NCBI GenBank assembly: GCA_963825405.1 | Contig: CAWGTB010000008.1 | Location: 1-64,000 of the forward strand | Length of the DNA: 64,000 nt | Origin: JACPNO01 sp963825405 | GTDB taxonomy: Bacteria > Acidobacteriota > Terriglobia > Bryobacterales > Bryobacteraceae | Direction of reading: 5' to 3' | Part shown: positions 1 to 14,093 of the stretch, piece after piece | How positions within the stretch are numbered: position 1 is the first letter of the stretch | Layout of the letters: each line of letters opens with the position of its first letter | Position numbers and translations under genes: made by a program | The notes under the pieces: model-generated | The model's input: only the letters and a program-made list of their open reading frames with translations | What the model was told of the DNA's origin: nothing | The model's database searches: none

Positions 1-740
1 TCGCCGGTATTGCCGCGACCGGCGTCAGCATTGGCTATTTTCTTCAGCCCACCGGCGTGCTTATCGTGCTGGGCGGCACGCTCGGCGTGATGTTTATCAC
101 CACGCCGCGGGCGGCATTGCTGCATTCCGTGCAGCGGGTGCGGGACCTTTTCTGGACCTCCAGCATTAATCGCGAAAAGCTGATCGAAGAGTTCGTGTCT
201 TACTCGCGCATCGTGCGCTCCAAGGGATTGCTTGCGCTCGATCCGATGGTCGCGCAGGCCAGCAATCAATTTCTGGAAGAATCGCTGCTGCTGGCGCTGG
301 ACGTCCGGCACCGCAACGAATTGCAAGCGACGCTCGAAACCAAACTGCGGCTGAAAGAGCGGCAGGGAGAAGCCGACGCCAAAACGCTGGAAGTGGCGGG
401 CGGATTCGCTCCCACTATTGGTGTCCTGGGCACGGTGGTAGGGCTGATTGACGTGCTGCGGCAGTTCTCCACGCCGTCAGCCGTGGCATATGGAATCGGT
501 ACGGCATTCGTTTCGACGATTTACGGCCTGGCGCTGGCTAACCTGATATTGCTGCCGGCCGCGCATCGCATCCGCGCCAGAGTCGCCGAGGTGTTCGAAG
601 TCCAGGAACTGATGATGGAAGGCATGCTGTGCCTGTTCGACCGAATGCATCCGTCGCTGGTGCGAGAGCGGCTCAATTGCTTCCTGCGCGATGCCCACGG
701 CCGCGAGGATCGACCAAGCAATCAACAAACCCTGGCATGA
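1..740 (+). CDS. motA: MotA-type stator protein, 5' end outside window
   Basis: Proton-channel stator subunit of the MotA/TolQ/ExbB superfamily, inner membrane, partner of MotB. The reading frame is open from base 3, giving a GVSIGYFLQPTGVLIVLGGT-type first helix, so the GTG at 57 is internal and the true start lies upstream. A long cytoplasmic loop follows. The paired C-terminal helices carry the GGFAPTIGVLGTVVGLI and YGLALANLILLPAA segments, with the conserved prolines used for stator conformational change. The stop TGA at 738-740 overlaps the ATG of the next gene (ATGA), so motA and motB are translationally coupled. No flagellar genes are visible nearby; isolated motAB loci are common. Family assignment is firm. 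Whether it drives flagella or another machine cannot be told here. Confidence 0.9.
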   Translation, partial: AGIAATGVSIGYFLQPTGVLIVLGGTLGVMFITTPRAALLHSVQRVRDLFWTSSINREKLIEEFVSYSRIVRSKGLLALDPMVAQASNQFLEESLLLALDVRHRNELQATLETKLRLKERQGEADAKTLEVAGGFAPTIGVLGTVVGLIDVLRQFSTPSAVAYGIGTAFVSTIYGLALANLILLPAAHRIRARVAEVFEVQELMMEGMLCLFDRMHPSLVRERLNCFLRDAHGREDRPSNQQTLA

Positions 741-1394
741 GTCCCAAGTATTTTCAAAGAGAGATCGCCGGCCGTGACCGCTGGATGATCAGCTATCTGG
801 ACGTCCTGACGATCATGCTGATTTTTTTCGTGGCGTTGGCGGCGAAGAACTTCGAGCGTCCGCTACCGGCGCCAACTCCTGCACCGGTACAAGCCGTGGC
901 ACCTCCGCCAGTCGTCATTCCCGCCAGCGAAAGTCGATCCCGCGCCCGAGCCTCAGGAGACGTTGTTACACGCTCAACAGCAGTTGGCGGATCACGGCCT
1001 CGATATGCGCATGGAGGCGCGCGGCCTGGTGATCAGCCTGCCGCAGGCGATTCTGTTTTCGTCCGGAGAAGACCGCATCGCCAATGATGCACTGCCCATC
1101 GTCTCGCGCATCGCCGACGTTCTGCGCGACATCCCGAACGAAGTGAGCCTGATTGGGCACGCCGATGCGGTGCCTATCCACAATCGTTATTTCAAAAGCA
1201 ATTGGGATCTTTCGGCGGCGCGCGGATTGAGGCTGCTGGAACTGTTGAGCCGTAAGTACGGAATCGCGGAAGCGCGCCTGTCAGTGGCAAGCTACGGGCC
1301 TTACCGGCCAAACGGTCCCAACGATACTCCTGACGGCCGTGCGCACAACCGGCGCGTCGAGATCGTTATTCTGGGTGAGCCGGCCGTCCGGTAG
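737..1394 (+). CDS. motB: MotB-type stator protein, frameshifted
   Basis: Stator partner of MotA: one transmembrane helix plus a periplasmic OmpA-like peptidoglycan-binding domain. The N-terminal half reads from ATG 737 and contains WMISYLDVLTIMLIFFVALA, with Asp22 in the position of the proton-binding aspartate. A Pro/Ala linker follows. The OmpA domain (SNWDLSAARGLRLLELL, then NRRVEIVIL) lies in another frame that ends at 1394. Frame 2 continues to 1087 as nonsense after about residue 60. Dropping one C from the run at 920-922 joins the halves as VVI-PPAKVDPAPEPQETLLHAQ. The gene is therefore split by a single base, by assembly error or recent mutation. Identity as MotB is secure; functional status is not. 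Confidence 0.8.
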
Positions 1395-1611
1395 GACTGG
1401 CGAAGCCTTTCAGAATCCAGGCGAGCACGCGGAGCACGCCGCCAAGCAGCAGCGGGAGCATGATCAGCACAGCCAACTCCAAGAGTGGTCCGCCATCGAG
1501 GAGATAAAACTGCACAAGCCATAAAACCGCGCCGGCGAGGCTGCCGAACAGCATGATGCGGGTTGCCGCCAAATCGAGTCTACGAAGAACCTCAGCTCCG
1601 TTCTGAATCAT
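1366..1611 (-). CDS. Small two-helix membrane protein, unknown function
   Basis: An 81-residue protein starting at the ATG read from 1611. Two hydrophobic stretches (roughly residues 19-37 and 42-63: IMLFGSLAGAVLWLVQFYLL and ELAVLIMLPLLLGGVLRVLA) suggest an inner-membrane hairpin. An upstream in-frame start at 1656 would run into secA. The ATG at 1611 is preferred because it forms an ATGA overlap with the stop of the displaced secA 3' end (stop at 1608), which implies translational coupling to secA. The 3' end overlaps motB by 29 bp on the opposite strand. I do not recognise the family. Confidence 0.5.
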   Translation of the reverse strand: MIQNGAEVLRRLDLAATRIMLFGSLAGAVLWLVQFYLLDGGPLLELAVLIMLPLLLGGVLRVLAWILKGFASPTGRPAHPE

Positions 1612-1680
1612 GACGCCGCTCCGTGACACTTCTTGTATTTCTTGCCGCTTCCGCAAGGGCAGGGATCGTTACGCCCCACT

Positions 1681-1700
<20 letters not shown>
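1608..1700 (-). other. Displaced SEC-C zinc-binding tail of secA
   Basis: Reading the minus strand one base out of the secA frame gives VLKGDKVGRNDPCPCGSG followed by KKYKKCHGAAS and a stop at 1608. This is the canonical CxCx8CH-type SEC-C motif that binds zinc and contacts SecB and the ribosome. It joins naturally to the upstream GSSNGQQQP of SecA if one T near 1698 is removed. The TGA of this frame overlaps the ATG of the small membrane gene at 1611, which supports this frame as the ancestral secA end. Confidence 0.8.
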
Positions 1701-4446
<2,746 letters not shown>

Positions 4447-4497
4447 AGAAAAGTCTCAATTTAGGGGCTCGGTATCTATTTTACCAACAAGTGCTAG

Positions 4498-4519
4498 ATT
4501 GGGCGATATATCGCCTAAT
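4498..4519. repeat. Near-perfect palindrome upstream of broken transposase
   Basis: GGCGATATATCGCC at 4502-4515 is a perfect 14-bp palindrome. It extends to ATT...AAT arms with one mismatch pair, giving about 22 bp. It lies between the divergent secA promoter region and the Y1-type transposase remnant. It could be an operator for secA, or the terminal hairpin that IS200/REP-type transposases recognise. I saw no second copy in the window. Confidence 0.4.
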
Positions 4520-4565
4520 ACGTGCCGCCTAAACAGAGCCGCGACTACAAGGAGCGGTTGTACAA

Positions 4566-4989
4566 GTGACCTACCTGATTACATTCGCGTGCTACGGCTG
4601 CCACTTGCACGGCGACGAGTCGGGCTCTGTCGATCGAGCTCATAAATTATACGGGAGCCGCTTGGCCGCAGCCGATACGCGACGAGCCGTGGCACAGAGA
4701 CGGCGGATGGACCAGCCGCCGTATAGTCTGGATCAAACGCGGCGTGAAGACGTTCTGGGCGCGATCCAGCAGTGCTGCGCAGATCGGAAGTGGAACCTGC
4801 TGGCGGCCCACGCGCGCACTAATCATGTGCATATTGTCGTTGATGCCGACATGCCGCCCGAGAAGATCTTGACCGACTTGAAGTCGTATGCCAACCGAAG
4901 TCTGAACCCGCTCGGGTTGGACACCAGCCGCGATTCGGTATGTAGTCGATGAGCAGGGTGACCCGATGGCTGTGTTCGAGGCAGAATAA
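4566..4989 (+). pseudogene. REP-associated / IS200-type tyrosine (Y1) transposase, internally deleted
   Basis: Family COG1943 single-strand transposase (HUH endonuclease). The GTG start at 4566 gives TYLITFACYGCHLHGDESGS, a typical opening. It continues with RRMDQPPYSLD and the metal-binding segment ARTNHVHIVV (HxH), then KSYANRSLN with the region that normally bears the catalytic tyrosine. After DTSRD the frame ends at 4952. The normal C-terminal end (AIRYVVDEQGDPMAVFEAE) is present in another frame, 4930-4989. About 25 residues expected between these parts (the tryptophan-rich RHGSTRxLW segment) are missing. An internal deletion plus frame change has therefore inactivated the gene. Confidence 0.75.
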
Positions 4990-5072
4990 CCGCTCCCTCT
5001 GGTCGCGGCTCTGTAAGAGTGCATCGGAGAATTGCGGGAAGCCGGTGTGCGGATGTTGGATGCAGTCAGATG

Positions 5073-5078
5073 TAGAAT
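5073..5078 (+). promoter_or_regulatory. -10 element placed for a leaderless transcript of the cupin gene
   Basis: TAGAAT ends exactly 7 bases before the cupin ATG at 5086, and there is no Shine-Dalgarno sequence. Transcription from such an element would begin at or next to the start codon. The same spacing is seen at 9093 and 31324. Confidence 0.45.
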
Positions 5079-5085
5079 ATTCGGC

Positions 5086-5436
5086 ATGCAGTATTACACC
5101 TGGAAAACCGTAAACACCGAGAAGATGAGCGAGAAAATCTCGCGCAAAGTGATTAACGGCGAAAAGGCCACGGTGGCGCAAGTGTTTCTGGCGAAGGGCG
5201 CGGTGGTGCCTACTCATCAGCATGAGAGCGAGCAGATCGTCTACATTCTCGAAGGCGCGTTGCAATTTCAGATTGAGGGCAAGGAAATCACGGTGCGGGC
5301 CGGCGAGGTCCTGCACATTCCCTCCTACGTGCCGCATAGCGCGGTGGCGCTCGAAGACACGCTCGACCTGGACATCTTCAGTCCGATCCGCACCGATTGG
5401 CTGAATGGGCAGGACGGCTATCTCCGCAAAGGTTGA
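5086..5436 (+). CDS. Single-domain cupin protein
   Basis: A 116-residue protein forming one cupin beta-barrel. The metal-binding motifs are visible: THQHESEQIVYILEG (HxH, then Glu) and HIPSYVPHSAV (second-motif His). A longer reading from 5032 is possible. ATG 5086 is chosen because it starts the conserved QYYTWKTVNTEKMSEKISRK region and sits 7 bases after a -10-like TAGAAT. The stop is 3 bases before the SDR gene, so the two are co-transcribed. Small cupins of this type bind Fe, Mn or Zn and act as dioxygenases, isomerases or sensors. The substrate cannot be read from the sequence. Confidence 0.8.
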   Translation: MQYYTWKTVNTEKMSEKISRKVINGEKATVAQVFLAKGAVVPTHQHESEQIVYILEGALQFQIEGKEITVRAGEVLHIPSYVPHSAVALEDTLDLDIFSPIRTDWLNGQDGYLRKG

Positions 5437-5439
5437 CCC

Positions 5440-6234
5440 ATGGATTTGGGATTGAAGGGGCGCGTCGCGATTGTGGCGGCATCCAGCCAGGGGCTGGGCA
5501 AAGCCGTGGCGCTTGGACTGGCGCGGGAAGGCGCGCGCCTCGCTCTCTGCGCGCGCAGTGAGGAAAAACTGTACGCCGCCGCCGAGGAAATTCGCAGTGA
5601 AACCGGCGCTGAAGTGTTGGCCCGTGCCATCGACGTGCGCGTGCACGATGAGGTACACAGCCTGGTCCAGGAGACCGAGGAGCGCTTCGGACAGGTGGAT
5701 ATTTGCGTGACCAACGCCGGCGGGCCGCCCGGCAAGCTGTTCTCCGAAACCAGCATTCAGGATTGGCGCGCCGCCGTCGACCTGAACCTGATGAGTACGC
5801 TCTATCTTGCGCGCGAGGTCCTGCCGCGCATGCAGAAACAGCGCTGGGGTCGCCTGATTACTATTACTTCGGTTTCCGTGAAGCAGCCCATCGACGGCCT
5901 GATTCTCTCGAATGCCGTGCGTTCGGCCGTGGTGGGTTTGGTGAAAAGCCTCTCCAATGAATATGCGTGTTACAACGTGCTGGTGAACAACGTTTGTCCG
6001 GGTTACACGCGCACCGACCGCTTGACGGAACTTTCACATAAGCTCGCCACGGCCGAGGGCGTGTCCCTCGAAAAAATTCAGGAGCGATGGGCCAGCCAGG
6101 TTCCGCTCGCGCGACTGGGCGAGCCAGAGGAATTTGCCAACCTGGTGGTGTTTCTCGCCTCCGAGCGCGCCAGTTATATCACCGGCGCTTCGATCGCAGT
6201 CGACGGTGGTTTCGTGAAAGGCAGCCAGGGATGA
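5440..6234 (+). CDS. Short-chain dehydrogenase/reductase with atypical active site
   Basis: A 264-residue Rossmann-fold SDR. The cofactor segment is VAASSQGLGKAVA (glycine-rich turn with Ser replacing the usual TGxxxGIG opening). NAGGPPG stands for the NNAG motif and the protein ends in the SYITGASIAVDGGF segment typical of FabG-like SDRs. The catalytic Tyr-x-x-x-Lys is absent: after the conserved TSVS, the position reads SNAVR, so Tyr and Lys are replaced by Ser and Arg. This is a recurring subgroup of the family rather than a single lesion. It lies 3 bases downstream of the cupin gene, in one operon. The product is probably annotated as 3-oxoacyl-ACP reductase, but that activity is doubtful here. 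Confidence 0.85.
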   Translation: MDLGLKGRVAIVAASSQGLGKAVALGLAREGARLALCARSEEKLYAAAEEIRSETGAEVLARAIDVRVHDEVHSLVQETEERFGQVDICVTNAGGPPGKLFSETSIQDWRAAVDLNLMSTLYLAREVLPRMQKQRWGRLITITSVSVKQPIDGLILSNAVRSAVVGLVKSLSNEYACYNVLVNNVCPGYTRTDRLTELSHKLATAEGVSLEKIQERWASQVPLARLGEPEEFANLVVFLASERASYITGASIAVDGGFVKGSQG

Positions 6235-6288
6235 ATTGCTTGTGGCTGGCTATTCCGCTCCAGAAGTGGGAACATCGCTGCTGACAGC

Positions 6289-9015
6289 ATGCCGCCGCGC
6301 TCTATCCCTCCCCCTAGTCGTTCGCGCCGAGGCCGGTTCACGCTGCTCATCGCGGCCCTGGCGGTCATTATTGGCGCGCGCACGGCCGCTTCCACGGTCA
6401 TCGACTACCAGTGGTGGAAGGAACTGGGACAAGTTTCCACCTGGCTGAACCTGTATCTCTACGGCGTGGGACCGCTGGCGGCCGCGACCGTGCTGGCCTT
6501 CATTTGCCTGTGGGCGGCTCACTTTCTTGGGCTGAAATTTGGCGGGACGCATCTGCGGGAGCATCCGATGTACGCTCGCCTGTCGGCGTTGGCGCTGCTG
6601 TTTATCGGGTTCCTGGTCTCTTCGGCATCGCTCGATAGTTGGACCGTGGTGCGCTTCATCGGCAGCCGCGGCGTTGGTACCGCTGCCACGGTCTGGCGCG
6701 ACCCTGTCTTCCATCTGCCGCTCTCGTTTTACCTTTTCGATTTGCCGTTTTATTCCGATTTGCGCGGCTATCTGCTGGCGCTGACTGTCGTTTGCATGCT
6801 GGTGTACTGGGCGACGGCGCGCTTCTGGCAGCTACGCTACCGCTGGCCGGAGTTGCGCGAAATGCGCGAGCTGGACGCTTCCATTTTCCGGCTGGATGGC
6901 GGACTCGAATCCAAATTCCTACGGGGCGGCGCCGCGATCGCGCTCATTGGCCTGGCGGCGCGCTTCTATCTTGGCCGCTTCGAGATGGTGTTGAACGAAC
7001 ACGGCTTTCTGGTGGGCATGGATTACGTGGACGACCACATCGGCCTGCCCATGCAGTGGCTGGTCATCGCGGCCTGCCTGATTGCCGCGGGACTGGTTTG
7101 GGCCGGACGCTGGATGCTCGCGGGCGCCATGGCGCTGACGCTCATCGTGCAATTCGCGGTGCCGCGCCTGGTATCGGTCCTCTACGTCAGGCCCAACGAA
7201 ATATCGCTCGAGCGGCCTTACATCGAGTCTCACATTGAGGCCACACGCGCCGCCTATGGCCTTGAGAAGCACTTGAAGGAGACGGAATTCAAAGCTTCGC
7301 CCGAAGGCCGCTTTGACGCGCGCAAGCATCAGAACCTGCTGGATAACGTTCGCCTGTGGGACTGGCGGCCGTTTCACGACACCGTCACTCAGATTCAGGC
7401 GTTGCGTCCGTATTATCTTTTCGCCGATACGGATGTGGATCGCTACATGATCGACGGCCGCTATCGCCAGGTATTGCTCGCCCCGCGCGAGCTCGACATC
7501 CGGCAAGTCTCCGACGCGCGTACCAGTTGGATCAATTCCCGGTTCATCTACACGCATGGCTATGGCATCGTGTTGGCCGACGTCAGCAAGATCAAGCCCG
7601 ACGGCCTGCCTGTGCTGCTGGTGCAGAACATGCCGCCCGAGATTTCGACCAAGAGCTTGAAGCTCGAAAGGCCGGAAATCTACTACGGCGAAAACGTCCA
7701 CGAGCCCGTGTACGTGCGTACCAAGCAGGAAGAATTTAACTACCCAGCCGGCGCTGAGAACGTGCATACGGTCTACAGCGGCCAGGGCGGATTTCCGATT
7801 TCATCGCTCGCGCTGCGCCTGGCCGCCGCAATTCATGAAGGCGATCTGAACGTGGTGCTCACCGACTATTTCACGCCGGAGAGCCGCATGATGATCCATC
7901 GCCAAATCCGCGAGCGGCTCATACAACTCGCCGGATTCTTGGAGTGGGATACCGATCCCTACCTGGTGATCACCGAAGCCGGGCGGCTGGTTTGGATGGT
8001 GGATGGCTACACGACGTCCGCGGCGCATCCCTATTCGCGCGAAGTACAGGTCCCGGGATTGGGCGATATCAATTACATCCGCAACGCCGTCAAAGCCACT
8101 GTCGACGCCTACGATGGCAGCACCAACCTGTACATCTTTGCTCCCGACGACCCGCTGATTCTGGCTTATCAGAAGCTGTTTCCGGCCCTGTTTAAGGCGG
8201 CTTCCGAAATGCCGCCAGACCTGCGCGCGCATGCCCGCTATCCGGAAATCCTGTTTCGCGTCCAGGCCGAAATGTACCGCACCTATCACATGACCGATCC
8301 CATGGTCTTCTACAACAAGCAGGACCAGTGGGACATTGCACGGCGCAAAGTGGCGCAGGACGGGCGCGCGGAATCGGTGGTGCCGACGTACGTGGTGGCA
8401 TCGCTGCCCGGCGAGGAGAAGCCCGAATTTTTGTTGATGATTCCGTTCACGCCGCGCTCCAAGGACAACATGATCGGCCTGATGGCGGCGCGCTGCGATG
8501 GCGACAAACTGGGTGAAATCGTGGTGCTCCAGCTTCCCAAGCAGGAGCTGATTTTCGGACCGCGCCAGATCGAAGCGCGCATCGATCAGGATCAGAATAT
8601 TTCGAAAGATCTGACGCTGTGGAACCAGCAGGGGTCGCAGGTCCTGCGCGGCCAGACGCTGGTGCTGCCGGTAGAAGACACGTTTCTTTACGTGCAGCCA
8701 GTGTACATTCAGGCCACCGACGCGCGCATGCCGCAGTTGAAGAAAATTGTGCTGGCCGCCGGCAACCGGCTGGTTTATGCGGATAGCTATGAGCAGGCGC
8801 TGGCGGAGTTGAGCAGCGGTTCACCGGCGGCAGCGCCGGTAGCGGCGCCACCTGGAAGTCCGGCGCCAGCACCGTCCGCCAGCCCGCCCAATACCCGGGA
8901 TGGCCGCCTGGATAGCATTCGCGAACACTTGCGGCGCTACCGCGAGCTCGCCGGACAAGGCCACTGGGCCGAAGCCGGTAAAGAGCTGGAAGCGATCGAA
9001 GCGCTATCGAAATAG
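6289..9015 (+). CDS. UPF0182 family membrane protein
   Basis: A 908-residue protein of the UPF0182/COG1615 family, function unknown. The N-terminal third has about seven hydrophobic helices (for example LLIAALAVIIGARTAA and LVIAACLIAAGLVWAGRWML). A large extracytoplasmic part follows with the family's conserved stretches (NPRFIYTHGYG-like INSRFIYTHGYGIV, EIYYGE, DQWDIARR). The Ala/Pro-rich linker near residues 845-880 precedes a short helical C-terminus (RDGRLDSIREHLRRYRELAG). The start at 6289 follows the SDR stop by 54 bases with no obvious ribosome-binding site. No catalytic motif is recognised. Confidence 0.9.
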   Translation: MPPRSIPPPSRSRRGRFTLLIAALAVIIGARTAASTVIDYQWWKELGQVSTWLNLYLYGVGPLAAATVLAFICLWAAHFLGLKFGGTHLREHPMYARLSALALLFIGFLVSSASLDSWTVVRFIGSRGVGTAATVWRDPVFHLPLSFYLFDLPFYSDLRGYLLALTVVCMLVYWATARFWQLRYRWPELREMRELDASIFRLDGGLESKFLRGGAAIALIGLAARFYLGRFEMVLNEHGFLVGMDYVDDHIGLPMQWLVIAACLIAAGLVWAGRWMLAGAMALTLIVQFAVPRLVSVLYVRPNEISLERPYIESHIEATRAAYGLEKHLKETEFKASPEGRFDARKHQNLLDNVRLWDWRPFHDTVTQIQALRPYYLFADTDVDRYMIDGRYRQVLLAPRELDIRQVSDARTSWINSRFIYTHGYGIVLADVSKIKPDGLPVLLVQNMPPEISTKSLKLERPEIYYGENVHEPVYVRTKQEEFNYPAGAENVHTVYSGQGGFPISSLALRLAAAIHEGDLNVVLTDYFTPESRMMIHRQIRERLIQLAGFLEWDTDPYLVITEAGRLVWMVDGYTTSAAHPYSREVQVPGLGDINYIRNAVKATVDAYDGSTNLYIFAPDDPLILAYQKLFPALFKAASEMPPDLRAHARYPEILFRVQAEMYRTYHMTDPMVFYNKQDQWDIARRKVAQDGRAESVVPTYVVASLPGEEKPEFLLMIPFTPRSKDNMIGLMAARCDGDKLGEIVVLQLPKQELIFGPRQIEARIDQDQNISKDLTLWNQQGSQVLRGQTLVLPVEDTFLYVQPVYIQATDARMPQLKKIVLAAGNRLVYADSYEQALAELSSGSPAAAPVAAPPGSPAPAPSASPPNTRDGRLDSIREHLRRYRELAGQGHWAEAGKELEAIEALSK

Positions 9016-9079
9016 CGAAATAAAGACATTTCTCGCAGAGACGCGGAGAACGCAGAGGAACACCAAACCTCGCTTGGGG

Positions 9080-9085
9080 TACGAT
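9080..9085 (+). promoter_or_regulatory. -10-like hexamer 7 nt before aminotransferase start
   Basis: TACGAT is followed by exactly 7 bases and then ATG 9093, without a Shine-Dalgarno sequence. It is a candidate leaderless promoter, of the same geometry as at 5073 and 31311. Confidence 0.35.
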
Positions 9086-9092
9086 AGCGCGT

Positions 9093-10448
9093 ATGGGCAA
9101 CACCGTCGTTTCCACTAACCGTGATCTGGATCTGCAGCATCTCTGGCACAGCAACCTGCAGCACCGCGGGCTGGAGAATCGTCCGCCGCTTGAAATTGTT
9201 ACCGCGGACGGCTGCTACGTCGAAGATGCTGAAGGGCGCCGTTATCTGGACGCGATGGCCGGCCTGTTCTGCGTCAATGTAGGCTACGGCCGGCAGGAAA
9301 TCGTCGACGCTGTGGCCGCACAGATGGCGCGACTGGCTTACTATCCGCTCACGCAATCGCACGGACCTGCCGCGCAACTGGCGGCCAAGCTTGGTGGGCT
9401 CTTGCCGGCGGGCCTCGACCGCGTGTTCTTCTCCAACAGCGGATCGGAAGCTGTCGAGACGGCACTGAAAATCGCGCGTCAGGCAGCCCGGCAGATGCAT
9501 CCCGGGCAGAATCGCTACAAGATCATTGCTCGTCATCGCGGCTATCACGGCTTCACTATGGGCGCGCTTTCGGCGACCGGGCAGAGTCCGCGGCGCGCGG
9601 CGTTTGAGCCGCTTGTTCCCGGCTTCCTGCACGTGCCTCCGCCGGATCGCTACCGCTGCGGCTTCTGCTCAAACCAGCCCGCCTGCACGCTCGGTTGCGC
9701 CGATGAATTCGAGCGTGTAATCCGTATGGAAGGTCCGGAAACCGTGGCGGCGGCCATTGCGGAGCCGGTGATTGGCGGCGGCGGCATTTTCCCGGCGCCC
9801 GATGGCTATCTCGAACGGATGCGGGAGATTTGCGATCGCTACGGCGTGCTCATGATTCTTGACGAAGTGATTACCGGCTTCGGCCGCACTGGTAGGCTCT
9901 TTGGGTTCCAGCACTCGTCGGTCCAGCCTGACATCCTGACCTTCGCCAAAGGCCTGACGTCGGCGTATCTTCCGCTCGCTGCCACCGTGACCAGCCAGCG
10001 TGTGTTCGAGTCCTTCTACGGCGATGAGACCAACAAGCTCACCCAAGTGAGCACGTTCGGCGGGCACCCGGCCTCCTGCGCGGCGGGACTGGTGAATCTC
10101 GACATTCTCACGCGAGAGCGGCTCTGGGAAAACGCGGCCCGCGTGGGTGGTTATCTGTTCGAGAGACTGCGAGCGATGAACTCGCCCTGGGTAGGCGACG
10201 TGCGCGGGCGCGGATTGCTGATCGGATTGGAACTGGTGGCGAATCGCGACGATCGTACGCCGCTTCCCGAGCCGCGCGTGGTCCAATTGCAGAAAATGAT
10301 TCGCGAAGCCGGTATTCTGGTGGGCCGTAACAACGATTCGGTCCCCGGCTATTGCAACGTGCTGATTCTCTCGCCGCCGCTGACACTCACCGAAGAGCAG
10401 GCAGGGCAAATCGCCGACACCATCGCAAGCTGTCTTGGGAAATTATAA
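9093..10448 (+). CDS. Class III PLP-dependent aminotransferase (omega-transaminase type)
   Basis: A 451-residue fold-type I aminotransferase. Seen in order: LDAMAGLFCVNVGYG (N-terminal active-site loop), SNSGSEAVETALKIAR (phosphate-binding), HRGYHG, AEPVIGGGGI, ILDEVITGFGRTG with the PLP-binding Asp, FAKGLTSAYLPL with the Schiff-base Lys, and TFGGHPASCAAG. The family transfers amino groups from amines or omega-amino acids (taurine, beta-alanine, putrescine) to pyruvate or 2-oxoglutarate. The pattern is closest to the taurine/beta-alanine:pyruvate group. A four-cysteine insert (CGFCSNQPACTLGC) lies near residue 190. The gene is monocistronic and ends convergently, with a 6-bp overlap with the next gene. 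Confidence 0.88.
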   Translation: MGNTVVSTNRDLDLQHLWHSNLQHRGLENRPPLEIVTADGCYVEDAEGRRYLDAMAGLFCVNVGYGRQEIVDAVAAQMARLAYYPLTQSHGPAAQLAAKLGGLLPAGLDRVFFSNSGSEAVETALKIARQAARQMHPGQNRYKIIARHRGYHGFTMGALSATGQSPRRAAFEPLVPGFLHVPPPDRYRCGFCSNQPACTLGCADEFERVIRMEGPETVAAAIAEPVIGGGGIFPAPDGYLERMREICDRYGVLMILDEVITGFGRTGRLFGFQHSSVQPDILTFAKGLTSAYLPLAATVTSQRVFESFYGDETNKLTQVSTFGGHPASCAAGLVNLDILTRERLWENAARVGGYLFERLRAMNSPWVGDVRGRGLLIGLELVANRDDRTPLPEPRVVQLQKMIREAGILVGRNNDSVPGYCNVLILSPPLTLTEEQAGQIADTIASCLGKL

Positions 10449-11556
10449 GGCCGGGCGCTTCGGAGGCTCGGCGCGCGGCGCAGTGAGCGCCAGCACGGAT
10501 TCGGTAATCGTCTTGCCATCCGCGCCATAAACTTCCAGGCGGAATTGCACGTTAGGCGCAACCGGCGTGTAGACCACGCTGCCGGTGCGAAGCTGGTCGG
10601 CATCCAGATACAGATCCTGCTGAGGGTGGTCGCCTTCCTTCACCGCCAACAATCCGGATTTTGCGGTCGAGACGAATTCAGATTTGCGATCCCAGGTCAC
10701 GCGGAGGTCGCTCCCCTGGCGTTCGACGTGAAGCGAAAGCCCGGCGGAAGCGGGCGCCGCTGCAATCGGATCGGCCGTAGCTGATGATTCGTGCCAGTTC
10801 CAATAACCCAACACCGCTAACCCGGCCAGCAACAGCCCTACTACTGCGGCAATCCACAACGGCGCGCTGGATCGCTCTGCGGGGATGGCGGGCGCATACA
10901 CGGTTGGCGCTGCAGGCGCAGTCTCCGCCGCAGGCTTTGCCGCGGGCTCGACCAACACGGGGCGCTTCGGCGACTGCGCCGCCAAATCCGCGAGCAGCTT
11001 GGCGTCGAAGGGAAATTCCAAAAAAGTGAAATCCGCGTTGAGGTGTTCGCCGTCCCAAAAGAAAAAGCCGGCGTTGGCCGCCGCATCGGCGCCGGGGCGG
11101 ATCATGAGAAAGGCGCTGGCCGGATCGCGAAAATGAGAATGAATCAGCGCGAGATCGTCCTCGTTGAGACAAAGCCCTTCGCTGCCGTGGGTGCGGTAAT
11201 AGCCCACCACGCGGTAGCGGGGATCGGATTCGGCGGCAGCCAATTGTTCCTGGAACTTGCTGCGGTCCGCATCGGTGAACGCCTGCGCGGCCTCCGGCCG
11301 GCATTCGCTCAATATAGGAACTATCTGCCTAATCTCAACGATCTGGCTGCGGCGCAAGTCGCCCTTGCCCAACAATAGGCCGGCCACTTCCACGCGGCCG
11401 CGGATGGGAAACGGAAGCGGCTTTAGCCAATTCCTTTTGCAAGCGCGCGACAACGTCCAGATAAAGATGAATGCGGACAGGCGCGCCCGGAAAGCTCCAC
11501 GTATAGAACGCAGAGTCCTTGCCGGATATCCCAGGGGCCTCCTGGGCTGCTGCCAT
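10443..11556 (-). CDS. MPN/JAB-like membrane-anchored protein, frameshifted
   Basis: The N-terminus reads from ATG 11556 (KDSAFYTWSFPGAPVRIHLY). The remainder is in another frame from about 11430 (IRGRVEVAGLLLGKGD, VVGYYRTHGSEGLCLNEDDL, AFLMIRPG), which resembles the Mov34/MPN fold with an imperfect JAMM site. A Pro/Ala-rich linker and a transmembrane helix (PLWIAAVVGLLLAGLAVLGY) follow, then a C-terminal extracytoplasmic beta-rich domain of about 110 residues. Joining the two frames needs one indel between 11400 and 11440. The gene follows clpC by 27 bases on the same strand. The MPN call is by pattern and moderate; peptidase activity is not assured because the metal-ligand motif is incomplete. 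Confidence 0.55.
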
Positions 11557-11583
11557 CGGCGCTCTCCTTCTTTGCGGCGGTAC

Positions 11584-14055
<2,472 letters not shown>

Positions 14056-14093
14056 AGATTTGTATCCGCCCCCGGGCCGGAGAACCTCTACTT

